This document shows, in pieces, positions 63,969 through 64,000 of a stretch of 64,000 nucleotides of DNA. Both the position numbers and the translations under genes were made by a program. This stretch comes from Lonsdalea populi. GTDB taxonomy: Bacteria; Pseudomonadota; Gammaproteobacteria; Enterobacterales; Enterobacteriaceae. The notes under the pieces are model-generated. The model was not told the DNA's origin, ran no database searches, and saw nothing but the letters and a program-made list of their open reading frames with translations. Numbering within the stretch: the first letter of the stretch is position 1; each line of letters starts with the position of its first letter. Location: positions 3,596,001 through 3,660,000 of the forward strand of contig NZ_CP065534.1 in assembly GCF_015999465.1 (NCBI RefSeq), in the 5' to 3' direction.

Positions 63969-64000
63969 AGTTTATCTCCAGGTTTTACCGTCGGAAGTGC

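Overview
The window is a 64 kb stretch of enterobacterial core chromosome. Its gene order follows the 88-90 min region of Escherichia coli, from nfi through the thi operon, rpoBC, the rpl genes, tufB with its four tRNAs, an rRNA operon, oxyR, metFLBJ, priA, cytR, ftsN, hslVU, glpFKX and tpiA. Proteins such as RpoB (1342 aa), RpoC (1407 aa), MetB (386 aa) and Fpr (248 aa) have the E. coli lengths. Several neighbours expected in E. coli are missing, and agmatine deiminase lies beside tpiA. I infer a member of Enterobacterales outside Escherichia, possibly Pectobacteriaceae (Brenneria, Dickeya, Lonsdalea or Pectobacterium type). I cannot name the genus from sequence reading alone.

Layout. 1-2200: nfi (cut by the window edge), hemE and nudC on the minus strand. 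2500-8220: thiCEFSGH on the plus strand behind a TPP riboswitch. 8220-11400: a small accessory block with a MocR-type regulator, a DUF1127 protein and a secreted DUF1176 protein. 11490-25060: rpoC, rpoB, rplL, rplJ, rplA, rplK, nusG, secE and tuf, all minus. 25150-25760: four tRNA genes with one stringent-type promoter. 26070-29560: a truncated acetyltransferase remnant, coaA, birA and murB. 29680-35270: a complete rRNA operon (16S, tRNA-Ile, tRNA-Ala, 23S, 5S) with P1 and P2. 35300-40210: murI, trmA, yijD, fabR, oxyR and a probable OxyS small RNA. 40340-45600: metF, metL, metB and metJ with MetJ operators. 45700-54450: rpmE, priA, cytR, ftsN, hslVU, menA, rraA and zapB. 55030-61550: glpF, glpK, glpX, fpr, a DUF805 gene, yiiQ and tpiA. 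61586-62844: a decayed IS4 copy that split the tpiA terminator. 62853-63968: aguA.

The genes fall into a few working groups: thiamin pyrimidine and thiazole synthesis under TPP control, transcription and translation machinery with autogenous control sites (L10 leader, rplL-rpoB attenuator, RNase III hairpin), methionine synthesis under MetJ, glycerol uptake feeding gluconeogenesis (GlpF, GlpK, GlpX, TpiA), and the peroxide response (OxyR with its operator and candidate OxyS).

I did not find a convincing new multi-gene system. The points most worth a second look are the OxyS-like RNA beside oxyR, the IS4 deletion derivative inside the tpiA terminator loop, an 82-nt hairpin that fills the space between the tRNA-Ile and tRNA-Ala genes, and several losses relative to E. 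coli order (rsd, sthA, btuB and the katG/ppc/argECBH block).
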